Positions 55,488-63,848 are shown, numbered from the stretch's first letter. The stretch is 64,000 nt of DNA from Zobellella endophytica (GCF_003012775.1 NZ_PXYG01000002.1:310001-374000), one strand, 5' to 3'. Translations and numbers: made by a program. The notes: generated from the sequence alone by a model not told the origin.

Positions 55488-56282
55488 CTACAGGTGCTTG
55501 TTGAAGCCGCCGGACACGTCCAGGGCGGCGCCGGTGGTATAGGACGCCAGCGGCGAGGCCAGGAACACCAGGGCCCGGGCCGGCTCTTCCGGCTTGCCCA
55601 GCCGGCCCATGGGGATGCCCCGGCGCTCGGCGATGGCCCCGGTCCAGCCGTCCCAGTCCTGGTCCCGGTCGCCGCGCTCGGCGAACCGGCGGCGCCACTG
55701 ATCCGACTCCACCATGCCGAGCAGGATGGAATTGACCCGGATGCCCCGGGCGGAAAACTCGTGGGCCAGGGAGTGGGTCAGGTTGAGCAGCGCCGCCCGC
55801 GCCGCCGAGGTGGCGATCATGTGCGGCTCCGGCTGCAGCGCCAGCAGCGAGTTGACGTTGGTGATGGACGGGCAGTCCGAGCGCTCCAGCTGGGGCAGGA
55901 AGGCGCGGATCGGGTGGAGCACGCTGAAGGTCTTGAGCCGGGTCTCGGCTATCCAGTCTTCATCTTCGGTCTGCTCGAAGTTCGACACCCGGCCCTGGCC
56001 GGCGTTGTTGATCAGCAGGTCGGCACCGCCGAAGCGGGCCTCCACCGCGGCGGCGAAGGCGGCCACCTCGGCCTTGTCCAGCACGTTGCAGGGCCGGGTC
56101 AGGCACTCGGCCCCGGGAAAGGCGGCGCGCATCTCTTCCAGGGAGGCGGCCAGCCGCTCGGGGTTGCGGCCGCACCAGGCCACCCGGGCGCCTTCCGCCA
56201 GCAGCAGCCGGACCGTTTCCAGCCCGATGCCGGACGAACCGCCGGTGACCACCGCCACCTTGCCTTGCAGCTTGAAACTCAT
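55488..56282 (-). CDS. SDR family protein with altered catalytic residues
   Basis: A 264-residue short-chain dehydrogenase/reductase fold with an intact nucleotide-binding TGGSSGIG motif (13-20) and NNAG (92-95). The catalytic Ser145 is present, but the usual Tyr is Thr158 (13 residues after Ser145, the normal spacing) and the usual Lys is Arg162 (segment MIATSAARAALL). Classical SDR chemistry may therefore be lost or changed. Its ATG overlaps the hydrolase stop (ATGA). A second, canonical SDR lies at 61207. Confidence 0.85.
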   Translation of the reverse strand: MSFKLQGKVAVVTGGSSGIGLETVRLLLAEGARVAWCGRNPERLAASLEEMRAAFPGAECLTRPCNVLDKAEVAAFAAAVEARFGGADLLINNAGQGRVSNFEQTEDEDWIAETRLKTFSVLHPIRAFLPQLERSDCPSITNVNSLLALQPEPHMIATSAARAALLNLTHSLAHEFSARGIRVNSILLGMVESDQWRRRFAERGDRDQDWDGWTGAIAERRGIPMGRLGKPEEPARALVFLASPLASYTTGAALDVSGGFNKHL

Positions 56283-57127
56283 GCTTGTACTCCTCGATTC
56301 GGTAAGGCCCCGGCCAGGCGGCGCAGGGCCCGGTTGAAGGCGTCGGGCTGGTCGATATAACTGGCGTGGCCCGCCCCGGCCAGGGGTTCGATGCCGGCCC
56401 CGGGGTGCCCGGCGGCCAGCGCCAGTACCCCGGCGGGCGGGGTGATCACGTCTTCCTCGCCGTAGATAATGCCGATGGGCGCGGGGTAGTCCGCCAGGTA
56501 ATCGCGGATATCGTCATGGGCCAGCAGGTAGGAGGCAGCCTCGAAGCCGTCCAGGGTCAGCCCCATCATGCCGTGGGCCACCAGATCCAGCTGATCCTGG
56601 CCGGCATGCTGGGACAAGAGCACCGGCCCGCGCGCCGCCGCCAGCCCCTGGTGGCCCAGTTTGCGCAGCATGTCCGGGCGCTTGCGGTATACCTGCTCGC
56701 GGGTGTCGGCATCGGCCCGGCCGTAGCCCTGGGCCGGGTTGGCCAGCACCAGGCCGCGCACCCCGTCCGGGTGGCGGCTGGCGTAGGCGGCGCCGATCAT
56801 CGCTCCCAGGGAGTGGCCCAGCAGCAGCGGCCGCTCCAGCTCCAGCGCCACCACCAGTTCGTGCAGCGCGGCGGCGTAGTCCAGGGCCGACGGGGTGGCG
56901 GTCGCCAGCGGCGCGCTCTGGCCGTAGCCCGGGGCGTCCCAGGCGACCAGGGTGAACTCCCGGGCCAGTGGTTCCAGCTGGCCGACCCAGGAGCCGGAGC
57001 CCGAGCTGATGCCGTGCAGCAGCACCAGGGCCGGGCCCCGGCCGGCGCTGCGGTAGGCCTGCCGGCGGCCGCCGAGGTCGAGGTGGCGCAGCGGAAAGCG
57101 GGACAGGCTGTTGACCAGGGCGCTCAT
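56279..57127 (-). CDS. Alpha/beta hydrolase (meta-cleavage product hydrolase type)
   Basis: A 282-residue alpha/beta hydrolase with the full triad: Ser106 in GHSLG, Asp226 (YGEEDVITP) and His254 (GAGHASY), plus the oxyanion LLHG (36-39). Size and pattern fit the carbon-carbon hydrolases that split meta-cleavage products, which agrees with the extradiol dioxygenase of the same operon. The ATG at 57127 is preferred because the longer frame enters the cupin gene. It starts 2 nt after the cupin stop. Confidence 0.88.
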   Translation of the reverse strand: MSALVNSLSRFPLRHLDLGGRRQAYRSAGRGPALVLLHGISSGSGSWVGQLEPLAREFTLVAWDAPGYGQSAPLATATPSALDYAAALHELVVALELERPLLLGHSLGAMIGAAYASRHPDGVRGLVLANPAQGYGRADADTREQVYRKRPDMLRKLGHQGLAAARGPVLLSQHAGQDQLDLVAHGMMGLTLDGFEAASYLLAHDDIRDYLADYPAPIGIIYGEEDVITPPAGVLALAAGHPGAGIEPLAGAGHASYIDQPDAFNRALRRLAGALPNRGVQA

Positions 57128-57129
57128 GG

Positions 57130-57651
57130 TCAGGCCCGCTTGATCTGGGACAGGGGGTGATCTTCCGGATAGGTCGGAATGGTCGGCTTGGCGGCGCCCA
57201 GCATCACGCACATCAGGGCGTCCTCCTCGCCGTGGTTGAACAGGCCGCGGTAGATGCCGGGCGGGATGGAGATCAGATCCCGCTCGCTCAGCCGGGTTTC
57301 GAATTTCTCCCCTTCGTGTTCCACGAACAGGGTGATGGAACCGCGCAGCATGAAGAACACCTCCTCCACGTCGTGGTGCACGTGCAGCGGGCCTTCACAC
57401 TGGCCCGGCAGTACCATGGTGGAGAAGGTGAAGTGCTCGGAAGGCACGGTATTGCCGTCGTCCTTCACCCCGGTGGCGCCGGTGCCCATGTAGCGCATCT
57501 GGGCGCGGCGGTACTTGGGATCGTAATCGGCCTGGAATTTCAGCGCCTCGAAGTCGTAGCGACGGGTGCCGAAGCGGGCGATGCGGCTGTCCAGCCATTC
57601 TCCCAGGCTCTTGTCGGCGGGCTTGTTCCAGGTGTCGAATTTCGCGTTCAT
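57130..57651 (-). CDS. Cupin domain protein
   Basis: A 173-residue protein with one cupin barrel: motif 1 GPLHVHHDVEEVFFMLRG (metal-binding His, His and Glu) and motif 2 ISIPPGIYRGLFNHGEED (His). It may bind a metal and catalyse an isomerase, dioxygenase or decarboxylase step, or act in storage; the family does not decide. GAGG precedes the ATG at 57651. It lies within the catabolic operon between an MFS permease and the hydrolase. Confidence 0.8.
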   Translation of the reverse strand: MNAKFDTWNKPADKSLGEWLDSRIARFGTRRYDFEALKFQADYDPKYRRAQMRYMGTGATGVKDDGNTVPSEHFTFSTMVLPGQCEGPLHVHHDVEEVFFMLRGSITLFVEHEGEKFETRLSERDLISIPPGIYRGLFNHGEEDALMCVMLGAAKPTIPTYPEDHPLSQIKRA

Positions 57652-57741
57652 CTCATTTCCTCTCTCAGTGTGTTCCGCACTGGCGGCGGGCAAGGCTTAC
57701 CCCTTCCGCGCCGGCGGAATCAAGCAAACGGTGGGGTTGAA

Positions 57742-58998
57742 TCAGTATTTTTTGACCAGGGGCACCAGCACCAGGGAGCCGAACACCGCCACCAGCACCA
57801 GGAACAACAGTCCCAGGTTGAAGTCGCCGGTGCGGGTCACGATGTAGCCCATCAGCACCGGGGCGGCGGCGCCGGCGAAGTTGCCGAAGCCGTTGAAGAT
57901 GCCGCCGGCGGTGGCGCTCACCTCGGCCGGGGTGATGCGCGCCAGCAGGGCGAACACCGACGACACCCCGAAGCCCCAGCTCATGGCGCTGACCGACATG
58001 GCGGCGATGGCCAGCACCGCGTCCTCGATCTGCAGCACCAGGTACATGGACAGGCCGGCGATCAGCAGGCCGCCGAACACCTGGGCCGCGCGCTTGCCGG
58101 TCTTGTCCGACAGGAAGGCGCCGGCGATCTCCCCCGCCAGCATGGCGATAAAGGGCAGCGACGACAGGGCGCCGAATTCCTCGAGGTTGACGCCCTTCTC
58201 CTCGATCAGGTAGCTCGGCAGCCAGCCGTTCAGCCCCCACAGGTAGGTGAGCAGGGCGGTATTGAAGATGCACACCGCCCAGAAGGCCGGGGTGGTGAAC
58301 AGCAGCCGGCTGTTGCGCATGTGCTGCTGCCAGCTCACCCGCTGGCGGGAGCCGGATACCCGGGTCTCGGCGCGGAGCTTGACGCCCCTGAGCCCGAAAT
58401 ACACTACCGCCAGGGTCACCAGGGTCAGCGCCGCCATCACGAAGAAGGTCATCTGCCAGCCGTAGCGGCCCAGGATAAAGGCGGTGATGGGGAAGCCGAG
58501 CGCGGCGCCGATGGGGGTACCGAGCAGGAACATGGTGCTGGCCCGGGCCTGCTGGCCGGCGCTGTAGCACTGCTTGACGATGCTGTAGGCCAGGGCGAAC
58601 AGCGGGCCTTCGGCGATGCCGAGCAGCACCCGCAGCCACAGCAGTTGCTCGTAGCTGGTGGCCAGCCCCATCAGCGCCATCAGCACGCCCCAGGAGGCCA
58701 CGCTCACCAGCAGGCAGGTGCGCGGATTGATCAGATCGCCGACGACGCTCAGGAAGATGGAGGAAAAACCGTAGGCCAGCAGGAAACTGGTCATCAGCCA
58801 GCCGAGCCGGGTCTTGTCGGTGCCGATGCCCATCGCCTCCTGAAACACCGGATCCGAGAACAGCACGGCGATGCTGATCTTGTCGAAAAAGGCCAATACC
58901 ACGCACACCATCAGCACGACGGAGATCGACCATTGCTTGATGACGCTCGACTGCACCGGCATGACTGAGGTCTCGATAGTTTCTTTCAGCGTTTCCAT
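57742..58998 (-). CDS. MFS transporter of the anion:cation symporter (ACS) type
   Basis: A 418-residue permease with 12 helices. Features such as FFDKISIAVLFSDPVFQEAMG and SIFLSVVGDLINPRTCLL match the ACS branch of the major facilitator family (phthalate, gluconate and aromatic-acid carriers). It lies in the middle of the catabolic operon, so it probably imports the aromatic acid that is degraded. This gives the cluster two candidate import systems, together with TTT system 3. Confidence 0.88.
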   Translation of the reverse strand: METLKETIETSVMPVQSSVIKQWSISVVLMVCVVLAFFDKISIAVLFSDPVFQEAMGIGTDKTRLGWLMTSFLLAYGFSSIFLSVVGDLINPRTCLLVSVASWGVLMALMGLATSYEQLLWLRVLLGIAEGPLFALAYSIVKQCYSAGQQARASTMFLLGTPIGAALGFPITAFILGRYGWQMTFFVMAALTLVTLAVVYFGLRGVKLRAETRVSGSRQRVSWQQHMRNSRLLFTTPAFWAVCIFNTALLTYLWGLNGWLPSYLIEEKGVNLEEFGALSSLPFIAMLAGEIAGAFLSDKTGKRAAQVFGGLLIAGLSMYLVLQIEDAVLAIAAMSVSAMSWGFGVSSVFALLARITPAEVSATAGGIFNGFGNFAGAAAPVLMGYIVTRTGDFNLGLLFLVLVAVFGSLVLVPLVKKY

Positions 58999-59020
58999 AC
59001 TTATAACCCTTTATTCCATT

Positions 59021-60241
59021 TTACGGTTTCAGCGCCATCGGGTTGACGGCGGGATCGGCCAACTGGTCGGCGGGCAGCACGGTGCCGGCCCTGAGCCAGC
59101 GCTTGCCGAGCTTGACCAGCCTGGCGTCGTTGACCGCGATCATCGACTGCAGCCGGTCGTCCTGGTCCAGGTAGATGAAGGCCAGCTGCTTGTCGCCGAC
59201 CTGCCGCCGCACCAGGCGGCTGTCGTGGCCCGCCGGGGTGCCCAGGATCTGGATGTTGCAGTCGTATTGATCCGACCAGATCCAGGGCTCGTCCCGGTAG
59301 GGGCTGGTCTCGCCGAGCATGGCTTTCGCCGCCGAGATGGCCTGGTTCTGGGCATTGGCCCAGGACTGGATGCAAAAGCCCAGCCGGGGGTGGATGGCCA
59401 CGTCGCCGGCGGCGTAGATGTCCGGATCCGAGGTCCGGCCATGGTCGTCGACGACCAGCCCCTGCGCCACTTCCAGCCCGGCGTCGCGGCCCAGCTCGGT
59501 GGCGATCTCGGCGCCGGCGCCCACCACCACCGCGTCCGCCTCCAGCAGCCGCTGCCCGTCCCGGTACAGCACCAGGCCGCCGCCGTCGCCGGCCGCCAGC
59601 TCGATGGCGCCGCAGTCCAGCTCCACCTCGACGCCCTGCTCCCGATGCAGATCCCGCAGGTAGTCGGACACCTCGGGCCGCACGCTGCGGGCGCAGAGCC
59701 GCTCGCCCAGCTCGAACAGGCTCACCGCCACCCCCTTGGCCCGGGCGGTGGCGGCCACTTCCAGGCCGATCCAGCCGCCGCCGAGAATGGCCAGCCGCTT
59801 GCCCGGCGCCAGCCGCTCGCCCAGGCGGGCCGCATCCTCGGGGGTGCGCACCGTGTACACCTGGGGCAGGCTCAGCCATTCCCGCACCGGCACCCGGGCC
59901 CGGCTGCCGGTGGCCAGCAGCAGCTTGTCGTAGGCCAGCTCGGTGCCGTTGTCGAGGGTCACCACATGGTCCCGGGGGTCGATGGCGGTGGCCCGGGCCG
60001 GCTTGTGCCAGTCGATGTGCATGGCGTCGATGGCCTCGTCGGAGAACAGCTGCAGCGCCGCCGGGGCCATGTCGCCGGCCAGCACCTGCTTGGACAGGGG
60101 CGGCCGTTCGTAAAAAACCCGCTCTTCGTCGGACACCACGGACAGGGTGCCGTCAAACCCCTGTTGACGTAAGGTATGGGCGGCCCAGGCTCCGGCCTGG
60201 CCGGCGCCGATAATGACGATGCGGGAAATCAGTTGCTTCAT
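59021..60241 (-). CDS. FAD-dependent ferredoxin reductase of the Rieske oxygenase
   Basis: A 406-residue NAD(P)H-ferredoxin reductase of the BphA4 type: FAD-binding IIGAGQAGAWAAHTLRQ at the N-terminus, ERPPLSKQVL, a second dinucleotide motif LAILGGGWIGLEVA for NADH, and the IYAAGDVA segment. It moves electrons from NADH to the Rieske ferredoxin at 63339. It is followed in the operon by the MFS permease. Confidence 0.93.
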   Translation of the reverse strand: MKQLISRIVIIGAGQAGAWAAHTLRQQGFDGTLSVVSDEERVFYERPPLSKQVLAGDMAPAALQLFSDEAIDAMHIDWHKPARATAIDPRDHVVTLDNGTELAYDKLLLATGSRARVPVREWLSLPQVYTVRTPEDAARLGERLAPGKRLAILGGGWIGLEVAATARAKGVAVSLFELGERLCARSVRPEVSDYLRDLHREQGVEVELDCGAIELAAGDGGGLVLYRDGQRLLEADAVVVGAGAEIATELGRDAGLEVAQGLVVDDHGRTSDPDIYAAGDVAIHPRLGFCIQSWANAQNQAISAAKAMLGETSPYRDEPWIWSDQYDCNIQILGTPAGHDSRLVRRQVGDKQLAFIYLDQDDRLQSMIAVNDARLVKLGKRWLRAGTVLPADQLADPAVNPMALKP

Positions 60242-60244
60242 GGT

Positions 60245-61177
60245 TCATGCCCCCTGTTTGACCTGGCGCCGGGTATGGCCGTCCAGTCCGCCTTCCACCG
60301 CCCACTCGGTAAAGAGTTCCAGCCGGTGCTCCATGGTGCGGGGCTGCCAGGCGGGAGTGAGGTAGTCGTCGTTGGTGTAGTACTCGAAGGCGCCCCCCAG
60401 GGGGCTGTTCACGTACCAGAAATAGGCGGAAGAAATGGGGTGCCGGCCCGGGCCGATAAAGGTGGACCAGCCCTTGCGGTTCATCGCCATGCCGGCGCCG
60501 ATCACCTCGTGGATGTCGCGCACGGTAAAGGCCACGTGGTTGAGCCCGGCGGGCTTGCCCGGCACGTGCAGCAGGAAGAGGTCGTGGTGGTGGCCTTCGG
60601 CGCCACAGCGCATGAAGGCGCCCTTGCCCTCATAGCAGTCGGACAGGTGGAAGCCGAGCCGGTCCCGGTAGAAGGCCTCGGTCCGGGCCAGCTCGGGGGT
60701 GAAGAACACCACGTGGCCCACGCCGATGGGCTCGCCCCGCTCGTACACCGGGCTGGCCTCGTCCACCCGGCGGATGTCGCCGTGCTGGTTGATGGCGGCC
60801 ACCCGCAGTTCGACCGGTTGCACGTCGCTCGGCCGAAAACGCAGGGTCATGCCGTTGGGATCCCGGCAGCTCAGGCCCCCGGCGTCGCGGGCCAGGCCCT
60901 CGACCCCGGCCAGGCGCTGGGCCAGCGGCTCCAGGCAGGCGGCGCTTTCGACGCCCCAGACCACCTCGCGCAGGGTGGAGCCGGGCTCGAAGGCGGCCGG
61001 CAGCCGGGCGTCGTCGATATCGAACAGGTAGAGCCGGCTCTGGTTCAGGGTGAGGAACAGATCCGTCCCCGGGATGTCGCTCTCGCCACGGCTCAGGCCG
61101 AAGTCGGCGAGGAAGCTGGCGGCTTTCGGTCTGTCGTCCACCCCGAATTTCAGGGCTTCAATTCCGGTAATTTTCAT
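60245..61177 (-). CDS. Type I extradiol ring-cleavage dioxygenase (VOC family)
   Basis: A 310-residue two-module vicinal-oxygen-chelate protein. The Fe(II) ligands fall where BphC-type enzymes have them: His155 (IGVGHVVFF), His214 (GLNHVAFT) and Glu265 (GGAFEYYTND). It should cleave a catechol-type diol next to the hydroxyl pair. The ATG at 61177 follows GAGAGTG; the longer open frame overlaps the SDR gene and is not coding. It acts between the diol dehydrogenase (61207) and the hydrolase (56279). Confidence 0.92.
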   Translation of the reverse strand: MKITGIEALKFGVDDRPKAASFLADFGLSRGESDIPGTDLFLTLNQSRLYLFDIDDARLPAAFEPGSTLREVVWGVESAACLEPLAQRLAGVEGLARDAGGLSCRDPNGMTLRFRPSDVQPVELRVAAINQHGDIRRVDEASPVYERGEPIGVGHVVFFTPELARTEAFYRDRLGFHLSDCYEGKGAFMRCGAEGHHHDLFLLHVPGKPAGLNHVAFTVRDIHEVIGAGMAMNRKGWSTFIGPGRHPISSAYFWYVNSPLGGAFEYYTNDDYLTPAWQPRTMEHRLELFTEWAVEGGLDGHTRRQVKQGA

Positions 61178-61206
61178 GGTCACACTCTCTATGTTGGGCA
61201 TCCGGG

Positions 61207-61965
61207 TCAGTTGAAGACGAAGCCGCCGTTGACCGGCAGGTTCTGGCCGGTGACGAAGGACGACAGATCCGACAGCAGGTAGAGCACGGCGCCGTTGACG
61301 TCCTCCGGCAGCTGGGGCCGGTGGATGGCGCGGCCGTCCACGTACTGGTCGTGGCGGGCCTGGGGCACGTATTCGGTGGCTTCCACCAGGGTCAGCCCCG
61401 GGCTGACGGTGTTGACGCAGATGCCGTATTCGCCGAGCTCCCGGGCCATGGAGCGGGTCATCGCCAGCAGGGCGCCCTTGCTGGCCACGTAGGCCAGCAG
61501 CCGGGGCGCGCCCCACAGCGCGGTGTCGGAGGCGATGTTGACCACCTTGCCCGCGCCCGCCGCCTTGAGGTAGGGCACCACCGCCCGGGTCATCAGCCAG
61601 CTGCCGCGCACATTGACGGTCATTACCCGGTCCCACACCTCGATATCCAGCTCGGTCATGTCGACGCCGCCGATGCCGGTGGCGATGGCGCCGCAGTTGA
61701 CCAGGCCATCCAGGCCGCCGAGCAGGCCGGCGGCGTCCCGGGCACAGGCCTCGATGGAAGCCGGATCAGCCAGGTCCAGCGCCAGGCCGTGGGCGATGTG
61801 TCCCCCGGCGGCCAGCGCCCTGGCCTCCGCCATCACCTGCCCGGCGAGGATATCGGCCATGGCCACCTCGGCGCCGGCGGCGGTGGCGGCGCGGGCGAAG
61901 TCCAGCCCCAGGCCCCGGGCGCCGCCTGTGATCAGCAGCTTCTTGCCCTGCAGCAACTTATGCAT
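61207..61965 (-). CDS. Short-chain dehydrogenase, probable cis-dihydrodiol dehydrogenase
   Basis: A 252-residue canonical SDR with the nucleotide motif TGGARGLG, the active-site Ser in IASDTALWG and Tyr-x-x-x-Lys (YVASK). By place (directly behind the Rieske oxygenase and before the extradiol dioxygenase) it would oxidise the cis-dihydrodiol to a catechol. Its start overlaps the oxygenase stop by 8 nt. Confidence 0.88.
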   Translation of the reverse strand: MHKLLQGKKLLITGGARGLGLDFARAATAAGAEVAMADILAGQVMAEARALAAGGHIAHGLALDLADPASIEACARDAAGLLGGLDGLVNCGAIATGIGGVDMTELDIEVWDRVMTVNVRGSWLMTRAVVPYLKAAGAGKVVNIASDTALWGAPRLLAYVASKGALLAMTRSMARELGEYGICVNTVSPGLTLVEATEYVPQARHDQYVDGRAIHRPQLPEDVNGAVLYLLSDLSSFVTGQNLPVNGGFVFN

Positions 61966-62992
61966 GGTTCTCGGCCTCTTGCCTGGCCGCCAGCCGGGCC
62001 AGCTGCTGCTCGGCGGTTTTCTTCATCAGCCGGCGCAGGCGCGACAACCCCACGTCGTGCTGGTAGAGGAATTCGTGGTCGCGGGCGTCGGGCGCCATCT
62101 GCTCGAGGATGACACGGTCCTGCTCCAGCACGTCCCAGTGCAGCTGCTCCAGGTGGTTGCGGTAGAGGAAACGCCACACGTCGCGCTGCCAGCCGCTCAC
62201 CTTTCGCGCCCGCCAGAAGAACACCCGGGTGTGGTGCTCGTCCACCGGGGTGGCCAGGCCGACGATCCAGAATTCGCCGCCCGGACCGAACTGCCGGCGG
62301 TAGGGAATGGACAGGCGCAGCCAGAAGGCGCCGCTGCTGCCGAACTCGACCCAGTCGAAGTTGACCCCGGTCTGGCCGACTTTTTCGAAGATGAAACCGT
62401 GCTCGGTGTTGCGGGCGCGCATGTCGGCGCTCCTGTCCCCTTCCGCCATGGAATGGGAGGTGCTGTGCAGGTAGCTGCCGTGCATGGGATCCATCACGTT
62501 GTCGATGGCGTAGCGGTAGTTCACCGCCCAGTCCGCCTGGCACAGGAAGCTGCTCCACTCCCCGCTGTCGAGCTGCTCGGGCAGCACCAGATCGGCGGGC
62601 TCGGCGTCCGGGTCCAGGCCGAACCAGAGGAAGATGGCGCCGTGCTTTTCGATCACCGGGTAGGAGCGCAGGCACTTGCTGCCGGTCATGGGGCAGGCGC
62701 TCACCGCCGGCACGTCGGCGACCACGCCGTCACCCTTCACTTCCACCCCGTGGTACCAGCAGGCCACCCGGTCGCCCAGGTTCCAGCCCAGGGACAGCCG
62801 CGCGCCCCGGTGCGGGCAGCGATCTTCCAGGGCCTTGACCTTGCCCTCGGTGTCGCGCCACAGCACGATATTTTCGCCCAGGCGGGTGATGCCGACCGGG
62901 CTGTTGCCCACTTCCCAGCTGGCCACCACCGGATACCACAGATCCTTGAGGCCCAAATCCAGATGGCGTTCTACTGCAAGCTGTTGATTCAT
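61958..62992 (-). CDS. Rieske oxygenase catalytic subunit
   Basis: A 344-residue Rieske non-heme iron oxygenase. The Rieske cluster ligands are Cys59, His61, Cys78 and His81 (CPHRGARLS ... CWYHG). The mononuclear iron site is in DNVMDPMHGSYLHSTSH (about residues 163-180). At 344 residues it is shorter than the 450-residue alpha subunits of two-subunit dioxygenases and has no beta-subunit gene beside it, as in CarAa or demethylase-type enzymes. The substrate is not known. It receives electrons from the ferredoxin at 63339. Confidence 0.93.
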   Translation of the reverse strand: MNQQLAVERHLDLGLKDLWYPVVASWEVGNSPVGITRLGENIVLWRDTEGKVKALEDRCPHRGARLSLGWNLGDRVACWYHGVEVKGDGVVADVPAVSACPMTGSKCLRSYPVIEKHGAIFLWFGLDPDAEPADLVLPEQLDSGEWSSFLCQADWAVNYRYAIDNVMDPMHGSYLHSTSHSMAEGDRSADMRARNTEHGFIFEKVGQTGVNFDWVEFGSSGAFWLRLSIPYRRQFGPGGEFWIVGLATPVDEHHTRVFFWRARKVSGWQRDVWRFLYRNHLEQLHWDVLEQDRVILEQMAPDARDHEFLYQHDVGLSRLRRLMKKTAEQQLARLAARQEAENHA

Positions 62993-63024
62993 CGTGTTCT
63001 CCTAGATTCCCCGTGGTGCGCCGC

Positions 63025-63324
63025 TCAGTAACCGAGGCGGGCCATTTCGTCCTGAAAATTGGCGAGGGTCCAGGCCTCGCCGGCTTCGTTGCGCAACCCG
63101 CGCCGGTTGAGGGCGGCCACCAGCGCGTCCAGCTCGACGATGCCCTCGGCGAAGGCGCTTTCCAGCTGGCTGACCAGCGCCTGCTCGTAGCGGGTGGGCT
63201 CGCGGTAGCGGTTCTGCCACACCAGGTTGCGGGTTTTGCCCGGGATCTGGATGTTGTTGAGGCCGGCCTCGGTGGCGGGCTCGTTCTTCAGCCAGGCGGC
63301 CAGTTTGGGATTGAAGTTGTCCAT
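63025..63324 (-). CDS. Small helix-turn-helix-like protein within the Rieske operon
   Basis: A 99-residue protein beginning MDNFNPKLAAWLKNEP, with a C-terminal helical part (LDALVAALNRRGLRNEAGEAWTLANFQDEM) that resembles the recombinase-type helix-turn-helix (the same words appear in serine recombinases just before the DNA-binding loop). It has no recombinase catalytic part. AAGGAACAG precedes the ATG. It lies between the ferredoxin and the oxygenase genes. Whether it binds DNA or assists the oxygenase is unknown. Confidence 0.75.
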   Translation of the reverse strand: MDNFNPKLAAWLKNEPATEAGLNNIQIPGKTRNLVWQNRYREPTRYEQALVSQLESAFAEGIVELDALVAALNRRGLRNEAGEAWTLANFQDEMARLGY

Positions 63325-63338
63325 GGTGCTGTTCCTTG

Positions 63339-63647
63339 TCATGCCATGTTCAGCAGTACGTCATCGCCGTCGACCCGTACCTCGTAGATGTGGAGATCAC
63401 GACAGCCGGGGCCACTTTGCAGCTTGCCGGTGGGGATATCGAAGATGGCCTCGTGCAGCGGGCACTCGACGGTGCGGCCTTCGATAAAGCCCTCGGTGAG
63501 CAGGGCATAGGCGTGGGGGCAGATGTCCTCGATGGCATGCAGGCGGCCTTCCACCCTGAACACGCCGATCTCCTTGTCGCCTACCTTGACGGCCAGCGGG
63601 CTCTCATCGGAGATGTCGCCCAGCTTGCAAATGGAAACCCAGTTCAT
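63339..63647 (-). CDS. Rieske [2Fe-2S] ferredoxin
   Basis: A 102-residue Rieske ferredoxin with ligands Cys43, His45, Cys62 and His65 (ICPHAYALLTEG ... CPLHEAIFDIPTG). It shuttles electrons from the reductase at 59021 to the oxygenase at 61958. It is the first gene of the catabolic operon and follows directly on the operator-like sequence. Confidence 0.93.
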   Translation of the reverse strand: MNWVSICKLGDISDESPLAVKVGDKEIGVFRVEGRLHAIEDICPHAYALLTEGFIEGRTVECPLHEAIFDIPTGKLQSGPGCRDLHIYEVRVDGDDVLLNMA

Positions 63648-63666
63648 GGCTTCGTCACTCCTTTGT

Positions 63667-63701
63667 GTTTTGTATATGAAACTATGATTTATCTACAAAA
63701 C
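63667..63701. promoter_or_regulatory. Operator-like inverted repeat upstream of the Rieske operon
   Basis: GTTTTGTA (63667-63674) and TACAAAAC (63694-63701) form an 8-bp perfect inverted repeat with a 19-nt gap. The gap contains ATATGAAACTATGATT (63674-63689), which matches the motif at 50947 upstream of TTT system 3. Short palindromes with GAAAC/GTTTC are typical of IclR-family sites, and the next gene upstream may encode an IclR protein. Confidence 0.5.
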
Positions 63702-63820
63702 AAAGATTAGATCCGTTTATTGACCCCTGTCAATGAAAGGCTTTTTTTTGCTCAAATTTATTGGGTCTATAAAGTTACATTTTTATTACAATTTGTTATT
63801 AGCACCGGGAGCCGGCCATA

Positions 63821-63848
63821 AAAAAACGCCATGCGGTCGCATGGCGTT
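63821..63848 (-). terminator. Intrinsic terminator of the minus-strand gene at the right edge
   Basis: A 10-bp perfect stem AACGCCATGC (63825-63834) / GCATGGCGTT (63839-63848) with a GGTC loop. On the minus strand it ends in a T-run (complement of the A-run 63821-63826), so it terminates the gene ending at 63887. Confidence 0.88.

Noticed and set aside
60245-61636. Extradiol dioxygenase frame extended to 463 residues
   Set aside because: The extension is a shadow of the SDR gene at 61207; the ATG at 61177 has a ribosome site and gives a normal family length.
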